Positions 47,416-59,064 of a DNA stretch of 60,000 nt are shown here, one piece after another. The notes beneath the pieces were generated by a model. It worked only from the letters and a program-made list of their open reading frames with translations. It ran no database searches and had not been told where the DNA came from. Origin of the DNA: Cristatella mucedo (Eukaryota > Bryozoa > Phylactolaemata > Cristatellidae). Every line of letters begins with the position of its first letter. Positions within the stretch are counted from its first letter, which is position 1. The DNA lies in assembly GCA_009760855.2 (NCBI GenBank), contig WPIO01000005.1:8468001-8528000 (forward strand), read 5' to 3'. The translations under genes and the position numbers were made by a program.

Positions 47416-49407
47416 CTGCAAGAAAATGCATCGTAGCAAGTGAACCCTTGACTGACCATCAAAAGGTCATTCATCTAACTACATAAAGCCAAAATAGACT
47501 ACAAATAGCGAGCCCAAACGGAATAGTTTAGTTTCAGATAGTTTAACATTAAGGAAAGGAAAAGTCGAATCATTGCCGGCATGCACTGTCAGTTCTTCTA
47601 TTCGACATGATGCGAATACCTTATATTGATGCTGCACATATTTTGAGGTATTGAACTAGACGTTTCTCTCATGCTATACAGCTGCACAGAAATTACCAGT
47701 GCATGAAAAGAGATGACAAGCTATGCATTGGAAGTCTTACCCAAGAGGGGAACTTGAGAGGAGGTGATTATTTGTGATGCAACTGGACAATGTTGCAGGT
47801 TGGAGAGGGCTCGTGGACTCAGTACATGTCGCACCTCTGCTAGCTCACATTAAGAAAGAAGGAAACTTTTTGGGTGTTCTCGACGATAATCTGAAACTGG
47901 AGGCGACAATTATGAAAAGTCAAGGCCTCCAACTTTGATTCCAATATTCCAAAAGTAAACAGTTACGCATTTTCTCGCACAGCTCTTATAAATCTGTCCT
48001 GTGCTTACGTTTAGAGATTCAATGCTTTATGCTTCAAAGTGACATTTTTATTTAAGTGGAATAAGCACAGTGAACAGATTGCTTTAGATATGGTCATAGG
48101 ATTTATCGAATTCTGAACCAGCAGGTTTTTATAATCGATAACTACGAGATTATCTTGACTTTAAAATCCACTGATAACTCATTACGCTGTGATAAATATC
48201 ACTAGTTAAAACTCCTATCTATATTTTTGAGTTCCCAGACGTAAAATATCTTATTTTTTTGGTCTGGCACTTTCGAATGTTGAAAACTAATTAACTAGTG
48301 CCAACAACTGTTGATTTCAATGGCAAGAATGTTAGGGGCCTCTGGTAAGAGTCCGCGATAAGCATTTTGGCCAATACTTGTTGGTTAAATATCCAATAAA
48401 TCTATGATATATGCCAAATTACCGAATCAGTTAATTTTCAACGTTAATAGCAGATGAATTTAAGTGGAAAACTGGATTTATATTTTCTTTCCATTTGTAT
48501 CATTGCATTTGACTGCAATGATTTGATGTGGACATTAAACGGTCCTGATTGTTGTTGGTCGAACCTGTCCCTCGAACCTATCAGGCCTACGGCTAAAAGT
48601 TAGAGCTACTCTCAAATCGGTCGAACAATGTTTTTCCTTGCTTTCTAGATTTCGAATTTCTTGTCTGGAATATACTCTTTGACAATAAGTTTGTTTAACG
48701 TTGTACGAGCTGAACTTTAATAAAAAAAATTCAGCATTCACTGGCAAAATGGCTAACATAGTCACTGGAAAGATCTAGAAGCAAGTAAATAGGAAGGAAC
48801 TGAATATCAATGAATTTTCAGAATTCTTGGGTCAATCTGTATCTTTATAGTATCATATTCCCTGCTTTAATTCTTGTACGTGGTCTGTCGAAAAAGTGAA
48901 TTAATACTTCTGTAAAACGCACTTTTTTTTAAATCCAGGGGCTTTAAGAATAGCAGATTTCCTAGCCCTGCATTCATTCGTGAAGAAATGCAGTGTTAAA
49001 TGCAGGCTCTATGCTGGCTGGTTTATTTTAAAATCTTCACTAGGGTTTTTCATAGGAAAGTAAAAGAAAAAAATCAGCAGCCTCTTTTTTGTTACGATAG
49101 AGAAGAATTCGGGATTTTTCCTCAGATTGAAATTGGGATAAAGAGCTGCATGTTACAGGACTGTGACACAAAAAATATATTTGCAAAGTGAGTGAGCTAG
49201 TGCTTTACTAAATTCAAATCATTCGAGCCAACACATCACTCCTGAAAATATTTTCTTACAAAGCTCCCAATTAAAAGTGTCAAAAAGATGAAAATAGCTA
49301 TAGCTGGCATTAGTTTGCACGATCTATCAGTCAGAGCAAGCAGCAAGATAGCATGGATGACAATATATAATATGTGGGCAATTAATGCAAACAAATGAAA
49401 TACTTAC
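47416..49407 (-). other. 2.0-kb intron between CUB-1 and CUB-2
   Basis: Phase 1 intron of 1992 bp, with no repeat family or domain recognised. Confidence 0.75.
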
Positions 49408-49532
49408 CCTGGTTGTTTGCTAGATTAATAGAGAATCCTTTGCCGTTCAGTATTGAATCACTCTCAAAAATGGCACCTGCTTGCATTCCAAGCGTTAGTC
49501 CATTGACAGTATCGGATGCTGTTCCGTTGAGA
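49408..49532 (-). CDS. Tandem CUB-domain protein, exon encoding second part of CUB-1
   Basis: This is the first exon visible (residues 1-41). The acceptor is TGGGATTTAG|T and the donor is CAGG|GTAAGT. It needs two bases from an upstream exon, as do all second-part exons here. NGLTLGMQAGAIFESDSILN and GKGFSINLANNQ match the closing CUB strands. The final G joins AC of the next exon (Asp). The matching first-part exon was not found between 49533 and 60000; it may lie outside the window or be too diverged to see. No start codon, signal peptide or promoter of this gene can be pointed to. Confidence 0.85.
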
Positions 49533-50515
49533 CTAAATCCCAAGAATAAAACCAATCGAAATCTTTACATTCTGACTCCATTTTTATAGAGCGAGTGACT
49601 TCTTAATCAAGCGCAGAGTCACACATTATCTATAATTTTGCAATTAGAGCACATCGATTGATATAATTCTAAGGGGCATGGCTGAAATTTATCCAGACCT
49701 GTGTGATAACTCTCAAAGTTATTTTTATAATACAACAAATATATGTAATGTATACATAGATTTCTATATAATTTTCAAAACGTTACGATGCGTAATTTAT
49801 CCACAACTGCAGCACATCAAAGCAACGAAGATCAGCTAATTTTAATGCTGAAGGGTTTTATACCGCCTACTCAAACCCTATGAACCATGGCTAAACCATA
49901 AGTGCATTTAATGAAGGGAGATGCACGGTAGTAGGAGCGTTAGGGCAGCTAGAAAGAATGTGTAACAGGCAAAGGCGTGCAATAGATGCCACTGGGTAAG
50001 AATTGTGAAGTGAGCTTCACAGTGCTGGGCCTGCCAAGCAAATGCATCTGCCAGCAACGGTCTTTGAGCAAACGACAGTGGCCTAATAATTGCCTGCCTA
50101 CTCAAAGACCTACTGGCTTTTCTTAGCGATTGCAAAATTTTCTTTCGAAAATATAAGTTGTTATGAGCATTTTTTACGGACACCAATAGAACTAGAACCT
50201 GTTTAAAGCGCATCCATTTATTGGCTGACCGTATTGCTTACGAAATTACGTGCTTATGGATATCCTAACGATTACCACTTAAGGCTATATTCCCTGCCTG
50301 GGCCGCCAGGTGACTTGTGGCTTTAGCTAAGCCAGCTACTATCAACCTCCCTAAGAGGTATGATTATGCACACCTATCATCATTTCGCTATCCTCGTCAT
50401 GATGTATCCCCGGTTGAAATTGCTGTTGCAAGGGTCCGTAGAGTAGGCATTTAAAAAAGTCTATGCTAACCCACCACTATGGCCTCAAGCACAACTTTTT
50501 TTAAAACCGTCTCGT
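49533..50515. other. No identified content, probably intron of the CUB gene
   Basis: Between the first visible CUB exon and an L2 copy. A small AGCAACGGTCTTTGAGC phrase at about 50050 resembles family B but is too short to call. Confidence 0.5.
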
Positions 50516-50519
50516 CAAC

Positions 50520-51653
50520 GCAATAATAATAATAATAATAATAATGCACTTGATAAAGTGCCCTCAGAGAACTCAATCTCTTTCCAAACGCTTAATATTT
50601 GCTGCAAAGAGAAACACAATTGAATGGTTAGTGATGTAATGCTTGATAAACAAAATGAATAACATGAATAGGGTGACATGCAAAGGGCAAGCAAGCAAAT
50701 GTGGTTATTGGCAGCATGCACACTATCAGCAAACATAAGCACATGAAGGACGAATCAAAGGGATTCACCCACTAAATGCTGTCCTAAATAGGTGTGTTTT
50801 AAAGTTCTTTTTAAATGTCGTCAAGTCAGGGGATGTTCTGACGCAAGTCGGGAGGGAGTTCCAGGCTTTTGGAGCATACGAACTAAATGCACGGTCTCCA
50901 AAGGATTTGAGGTTTGTACGAGGTATTGGTATACTGTTGGATCCCGAAAAGCGGGTGGTACGATGCTTGGCCTCGCGTGGGAGTAGATCTGAGAGATAGG
51001 CTGGAGCCAAAGAATGAAGTGAACTAAAAGTGAGCGACAAAACCTTAAAGTCGATCCATTACTTGGCAGGCAGCCAGTGCAGGTCGGCGAGAATTGGTGT
51101 GATGTGGCAACTGTGACGCTCACGAAAGACAAGCCTAGCTTTGGAGTTTTGCACCATCTGTAATCGCTGATTGCACATGTTAGTAGGCCAGCAAGCAGTG
51201 GGTTTCAGAAGCCAAGACGGGATGTCACGAATGCATGGACCACTTAGACGTGGTATCCTTATCCAAGCAAGCCCCAATTTTAGCAACGTTGTGTAGCTGA
51301 AAGTTAGCAGACTTGACTGTGGATCTGATGTGGTATTCTAGAGAGAGGTCACTGGAACATGATACCTAGATTTCGAGCTAAGTCAACGGGATATATGTTG
51401 GCAGAGCCAATTTAGAGCGTCGGCCTTTCCAATTTCTGAATCACACTGGGTTTGGCCACAGCTAGTTAGTTCTATCATCGTGTAGTTTTAGAAAATTTGC
51501 TGCCATCCATGTGCGGATGTCATCAATACATGCTGCAAGTGAGTTAAGAGAATTTGAGGTGCTCGAAGGCTGGGAGAGATCAATGCAAAGGTTCAATCGA
51601 GTGCCATCCGCATACAAGTGAAAGCCTAGATTGTGCTTGGCAGTCACCCCACC

Positions 51654-51752
<99 letters not shown>

Positions 51753-51878
51753 AGAGAGAGAGAGAGGGTATAAACGGTGAAAAGAACTGGAACTAGCACG
51801 GAGCCCTGAGGTACCCCATATTTCAGAGGTACCTCATGATCTTTGTCTATTCACGTCAATACTCTAGAGTCTCCCACT
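50520..51878 (-). mobile_element. L2-like LINE, RT to 3' end, split by a GA microsatellite
   Basis: (TAATAA)n, CACTTGATAAAGTGCCCTCA and GAGAACTCAATCTCTTTCCA form the 3' end at the left. The minus strand decodes LTFSSLHSLAPAYLSDLLP and RAFSSYAPKAWNSLPTCVRT, then NSLNSLAACIDDIRTWMAAN. The region equivalent to the YADD block (minus 51600-51645) reads [13 protein letters not shown], so YADD has become YADG. Beyond the microsatellite (51654-51766) the element resumes with the PQGSVLVP block and SGRLQS region, ending near 51878. It aligns end to end with 26880-28190. Confidence 0.87.
51654..51766. repeat. (GA)n microsatellite inside an L2 copy
   Basis: About 113 bp of almost pure GA. In the intact copy the same place reads AAAAGGGAGAGTATAAACC (minus sense of 27029-27047). 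Here it reads GAGAGGGTATAAACGGTG after the GA run. So the GA run has probably grown from the GGGAGAG within the LINE. An ORF of alternating Arg-Glu codons across it is an artefact. Confidence 0.95.
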
Positions 51879-51899
51879 ATATAGTGATCTCTGCTATTA

Positions 51900-53820
51900 A
51901 GCAATGCAAGGAATCACTTAAACTTTCTGGTCACCAGGCCTGCTAAAGCCCTAGCAGCCCGTTTTACAGATTATTATTAGAATTCTCCCCCAACGTACTT
52001 TGCAACCCCAGTAATCAGTCACACGATTATAGACGACATTATCAACCTGTTTGCTTAGAACAACAACCCGCTAAACGGGACTAATTTCCCAACTATATCA
52101 TATGCCGACTCGACGGGTTACTTCTTCATCCATTCTACTGAATCAATCAAAGCTTGTGGTGGAGTCTCTAATATCGAAGGTTCCTCACAAAGTTTTAAGC
52201 TGTTTGCAGCCCCCTCATAGCAGTCTTTGGAATCTCTTTCTTAAAGTTCCTCCGACGACAGCCTGTCAACGCTTGCAGTAATCTTTACTAAGTACTCCGT
52301 TACCTTGGATTTCTCTGATCTCGTAATGAATCTGCATTCAAGAAATCGATCTTTCTACAGTACTGGTGATTTAATCTTCATTTTGATAGCTTAAGTGACG
52401 CCTTGAAAGCAGAATTTCGTTCATGAAACTGACTCCTTTTTTATACCTCATCCACTTGACCCAACTCTCAACAAGGGTCACACACTCGGTCAAATAATCT
52501 TCCACTAGTGTATACTCTCATTCCTTAATTTTACTAAACATTTTTATCTTACAACTAGCGGATCTTAATCGAATTTCAAGTGTCTGCTCCTCAAAATCTA
52601 AAATCATCTGTAAATGACAAAATAATTAAGACCCTTGACATTGATGTTGAACATGCGAAAATATCTTCCTTGGCCAGCTCAATACACCTTCCGACATATC
52701 ATGATTGAATGCTAGGAAATGACAACAGCTAACACAATCGACGCGATTGAATTTCTGACCAGGCCCACTATGAGCCCACCCCCAGATGGCATGTGGTTTA
52801 CCTAAGACATGAAACTAGCTAGGTTTACTAAGCTCAAGCTTGAGGATAAATTCACCAGTTCAGGACTGGATGTTCATCGAACGGCATACAAGGACTGCTG
52901 TAGATCGTACCAACACATCATAGCAAAGGACAAGTTTAGCTTTGACAAAGATCTCGTTACAAGGCCAAGTATAGCTTCTATAAAGTTATTGTTACATGTC
53001 AGATACACAATCCAAAAATCTTGAAGTCTACCACCAACCTTCTCCTAGTCGCTCAGAAGTTGGCTCCTTACCTTGTGATCCTGTGGTGATCTGACTGATC
53101 ACTTATTTGGTTGCTATGTCATCAGAATAGACCATATCAAAGATTTTATCCCTACAGCAAGTATTTCTTCATCTAAGGTAGCAGTGTCGCCAATTTAATT
53201 CTCGTCCCTCAATATCAACCGCACAGGATTTGTTCCTCTTCAATTCTGTGCAGCACATAAATGTCTACATTCAAGGAGGCCACGTGCCCTCATCATGAAA
53301 TTCACCTCCCAGCCCATTCATCCCTGAACATTACTAATCTTTTAGACCCTACTCTCAGTGTCCTACTTCTATGGTTCACATACTTATCTGCTACTGCTAT
53401 GAATGAACATGTTATTACTAACCTTTCAGAAGGGCCTTTGTTAGGCCACTAAATAGGAAAGCAACATTAGACCAAGATAACTTGAGTGCTTTTGCCCAGT
53501 CTTCTTATAAAATTCTTCCCTTAAAATTCCTAAGACACAGGAAAGAGTTGTGCCATATGAGCTCCCATATTGGAATCTCAAACCTAGCAAGTAACTCATA
53601 GTATGGTTAGGTCACTCTGTAGAGCTAATCACTCTACAGAGTCAGCCGTTCTCCAGATGAATAGTGACCTTCTCGAGAATACAATAGTAGGCAAGCCAAG
53701 TTGCTTGTTTTGCTTGATCTTTTTGGGTGCGTTTATTACCATCGCTCATAAATTTTTCTCGAACGCCTCTGATCTCTCCGGGGCTTCACCGGCACTGCAC
53801 TGCTGGGTACTTATCCTAAT
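51900..53820 (+). mobile_element. L2-like LINE, endonuclease to early RT, decayed
   Basis: Second 5'-half copy, aligned with 28840-30640. TLNKGHTLGQIIFH corresponds to NLNQGHILDQLFSH, and LFGCYVIRIDHIKDFIPTAS fits the L2 linker pattern (usual F.....KI..IR). RKATLDQDNLSAFAQSS and ANHSTESAVLQMNSDLL are the pre-RT and RT start, followed by LLVLLDLFG for motif A. Stops and frame changes throughout show that it is dead. Its 5' edge is near the truncated minus-strand L2 copy. Confidence 0.7.
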
Positions 53821-53869
53821 AAAGATACTATGTAGGACGTAAATAGCCTGGCTGTATTGTAAAAGACAA

Positions 53870-54060
53870 CTGAAGATTCCGGGCAGCCACCGTTCAGGTC
53901 CGCATACCACAAAGCAATTTTGCTTCCCCTCGGTGGGGCCAGCACAACCACTTTGAGCCTCTGTCCTAAAGAGGGGCTTCGGGTTATGGCAAGCAGGGGA
54001 GGCAGCCGCCAATGCTTGGCAGTGCTAAACACAATGTGGTAGAGCACAGTCCACCTTGAT
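53870..54060. other. GC-rich segment, unclassified
   Basis: CCTCGGTGGGGCCAGCACAA and TCCTAAAGAGGGGCTTCGGG differ in base composition from both flanks. Two overlapping minus ORFs have no domain I recognise. It lies between an L2 and a family B fragment and may be another mobile element. Confidence 0.3.
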
Positions 54061-54071
54061 CTGCCAATTAC

Positions 54072-54615
54072 GTGCCTTCTTTGCTAAAAGAGCTCAGATG
54101 GATGCAGGTTAAGCAACGGATACAGAGCAAAGTTCTTACCCTGACCCATAAGGCCCGCCATGGCTTGGTTCCTTCGTACCTAGCTGACCTGCTGCACCAG
54201 TTTCAGTGTCTTTGCGCCATCAGGTTCTGTGTGGACAATAAATTAGCTGTTCCATTCCTCCGCCTTAAGACCGTTGGTGATAGAAGCTTTAGCCCTGCAG
54301 GTCCTAGGCTGTGGAATCCGCTTTCACAATTCTTACGCAAAGACAACTACTCTTATGTTGCCTATACGGCTGATATTTTTCAGCGGCGGCCCTGAGCTGG
54401 TACTTCCATGCTACTCATTACCTCAACTGTTCTCCTGACTCTGCTGTGCATTCCCACTTTTTCTTTGTAGCGTGAGACGAAGTCAGTTGGCTACCGAATG
54501 CGTACCGAAAGCCGCTTAGGCTGTGAGAGGGCTATACAAAGCTCTCCTGAGTTACACCCACACAGTGTTCTTGGCTTTGTGGAGTTACAGACGGAGATAA
54601 ATTACATTCAAAACA
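54072..54615 (+). mobile_element. Family B non-LTR retrotransposon, 3' end
   Basis: ELRWMQVKQRIQSKVLTLTH, KARHGLVPSYLADLLHQF and LAVPFLRLKTVGDRSFSPAG decode in one frame at 54072-54395. The 3' UTR (GAATGCGTACCGAAAGCCGC) ends GTTACAGACGGAGATAAATT then ACATTC. It is longer at the 5' side than the copy at 35300. Confidence 0.84.
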
Positions 54616-54917
54616 GGCATGCAGCTGACGCATTTTTTCGTCAACACTATAGAGCTTGATAGTCAGTAGGGAGTCGCTGTAGTGGCATCCTCTGGCATGT
54701 CAGGCTCGATGGCCTTGGTCCTGGCTCAGGCTCGATGACTGCACATGCTGAGCATGTCTGAGCGTGCCTCGGTATGGGAACGCAGGTGCGTGACAAGGTG
54801 GTGATGCAAGCTCTCCATCTGACTCCCCAGGCACTGGCCCTTGCTGATCACCGTGCCTACATTCCACCTAGACGTGCATCAGGCACCGGAGAGCTTAATA
54901 AACATAAACTTGAGCTT

Positions 54918-55065
54918 TGGTGCCCTTAGAGAACTTAATATCTATTCAGGCGCTTCACTCGTGCCACGGGGCTCGATCCCATGACCTCGGCCATCAAATT
55001 CATTCACCTCTAACTCTGTAGTTAAGGGCGAGAACCATTACCACTGGGCCAAGTCAGCTGCAGTC
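54918..55065 (-). mobile_element. SINE-1, tRNA-derived with L2-type tail
   Basis: Left to right: GCCCTTAGAGAACTTAATAT and CTATTCAGGCGCTTCACTCG form the tail, GGGGCTCGATCCCATGACCT is the B box on minus, and ACCATTACCACTGGGCCAAG TCAGCT is the A-box side. A 25-bp insertion relative to other copies lies in the middle of the tRNA-like head. Confidence 0.75.
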
Positions 55066-55125
55066 AGTATGCCTGGACTCTCCGAAACTGGTCCCGGATC
55101 TATTGAATTGCAGAGAGGCAAGCCT

Positions 55126-55320
55126 TTATGACGACCGCAATTTCCTTTCACGAACAACAGCTTCGGGGTAGCACATATTGACAAGCGTCTTGTCTACCCC
55201 AAAGTGGGGAAGCCTGTGGAAGCTCATTAGGTCCTCCCTGAACGCTGGCAAAGATGCCTGATGTGGGAGAGCAAGACAGCTGATACTGACCCTCAGCCAC
55301 TTCTGAGACACCCGGATCAA
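55126..55320 (-). pseudogene. Possible retroelement integrase-like fragment
   Basis: A 64-codon minus frame contains LPAFREDLMSFHRLPHFGVD and KTLVNMCYPE. The His-Leu-Pro-His-Phe-Gly-Val-Asp-Lys-Thr stretch resembles the histidine part of the zinc-binding segment of LTR-retrotransposon integrases (usual H....GH.GVDKT). The paired cysteines and the catalytic core were not found nearby. This may be chance. Confidence 0.3.
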
Positions 55321-57170
55321 GTGGCCGGCTTTATTGTCAGACGATTACTCAAATACTACCGAAGCCTGCAGTTCGCATTTGTACACAGTATCTGAGATCG
55401 ATGCCACCCTGCGTATGGCAAGTGCCTTGCCATACGCTCCTACAGGTTTGCACTCAATCAGAAGTGATGGGTGCCGTACAGGGACAGTCTCCGAGTCAGT
55501 CTAAAACTCCATCTGGTGAAAGAAAAATTGCTAGGTTAGAGCACCTTTATGGCCTCTAGCTCAACGATGTTGATGTGTGTTAAATAACATTTTTGTAGGG
55601 GGCATCTTACCCAATCGTTCCTCCTATCTCTAGGCATGCACTAATGGGGACACTACTGATGCCACACCAAAGGACGCAGCTATCCAGTTCAGGTACATTC
55701 TAACTGCTTGAAACAGTATCATCGGTTTGCAGTGGTTCGGCAATCCACGAGCCATATCTGTGACGTTTTAGCCACCTGATTCCCAGCTAAGGTCTCCAGT
55801 GAGTAACTCTAAGCAACTGCATGCAAGAAGAAGCCAGTCCGTCACCTGGAAATGTCTGACCAACAGCCATAACGACGGAAACATCTTCGTCGCGATAAAG
55901 CATACGAGGACGTGTATGCCACACTGTAGCAGCCCCAACGAAGCTTATCGCATGCACTTGGCCTATGCAGGCGAAGGCCCAGGATCAGTGCAAAATCTCG
56001 GCTTTCCGGCAAATTTGCTTGTAGACCAAGAGCTCACAGCAAATCCACGACTTTGGCATTAGAGAAAACTCCGTTTTTGAAGATGATGTCAGCGAAAGAA
56101 TCAGTGCCAGAGCATACATATTGATAAATAGACAGAACCTCTATAAGGATCTCGGTCATTATTTTAGGGCGGCTATACGCCCAAAACCCTGTCGTGGGAG
56201 GCAGTGCCGACGACCCTTGTAACAGAAAACCAGATATTGCCACAGAGCTGGGTCAAAACGCACATGCAAATAGCCGTGCCATAACAAGACGATGGCCACC
56301 TCTCGTCCAGCCATCGCCAAGCTCCGAGCTTAGCGAAACATGCATCTCCGCCAGCTCTGTGGCTCGAGAGGAACTGATTACGCTCTCTGAACTTCAACAT
56401 TGTCCGTACCCTGCCCTTGCTTGCCTGAGCGACGGCCATTAGTTGGACCAGGCTACCTTGCTAACTGTAAATGGCTGGAGCCAGCTTTCCTCGATACACT
56501 ATTTCACTACCCTCTCTTATTCTGCTCGAATAGCACCTGACGCAAGGTAAGCAGTGACCTGGTAAGTCAGTCCCAGCAAATGTTCCAGATATAACCACTC
56601 CCACTTCATCGTCCGGTGTCCCTGACAGAACAATGCCTGAAATTTCTTGTCGTCGATGAGTGCCTTGACTGTTACTGCGCCTGCAGCAGGCGCAGCATTC
56701 AGTGACGCCAGAGCTGCTCCGGCTTGTTCTGGCGAGCATGCATCTCTTGGGCCCATTAATTAATCCTTGGCAGGTGTGGGGTCAAAGAAGGACACATCCC
56801 AAGGCTTCAACAGTGTCCATACCAAGAAGTAGCCCGAAACCAGTGGCGCCATCTTACATCGAGCAGTGCAAACATGATCTGCCTTCCGCTGAGACCAGCC
56901 GTTTCCGAGCATATAGACCTCTAGGCAGCTGGCTCCAGTCTTCGTCAAGATAGGTTAGCTCGCTCGCTTCACGCTCACAGGATCCTCAGCGAATGCCGCC
57001 AAAGTAATGGAGGACGATCACCCAGTTTCTAGAAGGGTAGTCGTTTCATAATCGTCGACATACTGTGGGTAGGCACAATAAAAGGAAGAAAAAGCGAAAG
57101 CTTAGTAGTTCTCGCTCTGCTCCGCTGCTCGTTTTACGGCCCGTTCTGCTCCATAGCACATCCTGAGCGG
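55321..57170. other. GC-richer stretch with overlapping ORFs, unidentified
   Basis: Base composition is more balanced than in the rest of the window, and short ORFs overlap on both strands (for example 55799-56062 plus, 56194-56442 plus, 56517-56756 minus). None shows a domain I recognise. It could be the decayed body of an LTR element, in line with the integrase-like piece on its left, but that is conjecture. Confidence 0.35.
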
Positions 57171-57746
57171 TTGGAATCGAGACGCCGAGTGCTTCCTCAG
57201 CCGGAGCAGTGGTTTCCTGATCGAGGGGGTTTAGAAGTACAGCTGGGAGTGGCGTGCCCTGCCGCTTTGCAGCAGGAGCACTGCACGTCGAGACGCACTG
57301 AGGCTTATATCCGAGAACTGGAGCTTGAATTAGCAACGAAGCAGCCTCATTGGCATCTCGCCTTTGCCCTTCTTTACTACGAAGTAAACCTTCTCGAAGA
57401 GAGACTGCGTTGGCACGAGGAAAAGTTTAGAGATTGCCCGAGGTCCTTCCTTTTCCGCCTACGGCAGACCAGTGACAAGGGGCATTTAAATGTTACCGGC
57501 TACAAAGCGAGTGAAGTGAGACCAAAAAGCTTCCAAAACTTTCACCTTCCGCAAGGTGCCACCGTGTCAATTCTACACAACCCTCAAAGAAATTTAGGAG
57601 AAACGCTGCTAATAGCACTTCTTTACCTTCCCAAAATTTTCTTTCGCCTCCTCAGGTATGGTTTCATAGATGATTATGCCCCGCGCGTGAGAAAATCAGA
57701 ACATTTGAGTGACCGTCGACATACCATGACTTTGCCACTCTCATAA
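57171..57746 (+). other. Longest ORF in the window, unknown
   Basis: An open frame of 191 codons with ATG at 57171. Residues about 44-82 (AYIRELELELATK, LLYYEVNLLEERLRWHEEKF) would form an amphipathic helix rich in Glu and Leu. The remainder is mixed and partly basic. I do not recognise it. The length could occur by chance in GC-richer sequence, or it may be a gag-like or host exon remnant. No splice sites, promoter or poly(A) signal tie it to a gene. Confidence 0.25.
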
Positions 57747-58980
57747 ATTGGCAGCGTCTGGCTAATTTTCGGCAACCATCAAATTAAGGAGTGGCAACTG
57801 TCAGCTTTACGTCCAGGGTCATTTCCAGGTCAAAATAGCCTAAGATATTGCTGGTTACCGAAACAAAACGAACGCATTTGCGTAAAAAAACGAACAGAGC
57901 CCGAATGAAAACCTTGCAGGTTACCGTCTTCCCCAGCCATGCTGCTGTAGTGGCAGGCGAATATGGGCTGTGAGCTTGACGGCTGAACCAATATTATGAA
58001 TTTTGAGATGTGCACCCGAATTAGATATACATTTCGATCATGAAATCCAGATAATGAAAATCGACACGATTCATGCTTCTAACGTGTTGGGCAAAACGGA
58101 AGTTCCTCGTACAATCATGAAATGACCTCTACCTAAGTGTTACTGTAGTAATCAAATAAAACGTTATAGTCTCCAGCAATCAATAAACGCCTGTCATACG
58201 AAGTAGTTTGGTGAGGAAATTCAAAAAATTCTCCCGTGGCTAAGATTAGACAGCTAAAAAGAATCGGTCAATCACAAAGTAGAAGTCATAGTCTTTCACG
58301 GAGACGTGATAGCAATTGATGTAATTAATGGGTCCCGTGAAGAAATGCAGGTTGTATATCCAAGTAATTCTTAATTAATGCCAGCATCCGCCACCGACCC
58401 CATCAGAACGCACGATCTGAAAGAATGAGAACCGGGTAGGGTGGTCTCAGACACACAGCTACAGTAGCAGGACCTCACCCATGGCGCACTCAGCAGAATG
58501 CATTCAGCTTTGCAATTGCAAGCAATCACAGATAAATAGTTCATTCATTTTCAGGCGGAATTTAAGAGGCATATACCTATCTCACCTCCGGGTAGCTATC
58601 GGAAGGGCCGGAGCTGTCTCAAGCACATCTAGTGGCTATTACTGGCTGACTGCAGTGGCTGGTCCAGGCAGATGTTGCACTTACTGGTGGTCAAACATCC
58701 GTAAGTGACGCATTACCTACTCCTGGCATACTCTTAGGCCGATCGAATAGCATCTGTGCTAGCCAGGGCAGCAACATGGGTGACCGCTAATTTATAGGAA
58801 ACTTCTATAACGCAGACGTCATACTTTCCACAAAATATTGAGCCACGGTGAACGAGCTGATAGAAGGGTTTTGATCATCGGCACGTTTTCATTGCAGGTC
58901 ATTTATTTAAATGTATTAATATATTATATTAACTATAGTATTCTTTATTATATAATAATTATATTGTATTAATTGTTTAT
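57747..58980. other. No identified content
   Basis: Ordinary mixed sequence on both strands; short ORFs only. No repeat family from elsewhere in the window was recognised. Confidence 0.5.
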
Positions 58981-58987
58981 ATACACA

Positions 58988-59062
<75 letters not shown>
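58988..59062. repeat. (TA)n microsatellite
   Basis: Long TA run interrupted once by ACACA. AT-rich sequence lies on its left. Confidence 0.95.

Positions 59063-59064
<2 letters not shown>

Noticed and set aside
49395-49589. Plus-strand ORF of 64 codons
   Set aside because: It is the antisense shadow of the CUB-1 exon at 49408-49532.
51654-51766. ORF with long Arg-Glu alternation
   Set aside because: It is only a reading of the GA microsatellite within a LINE copy.
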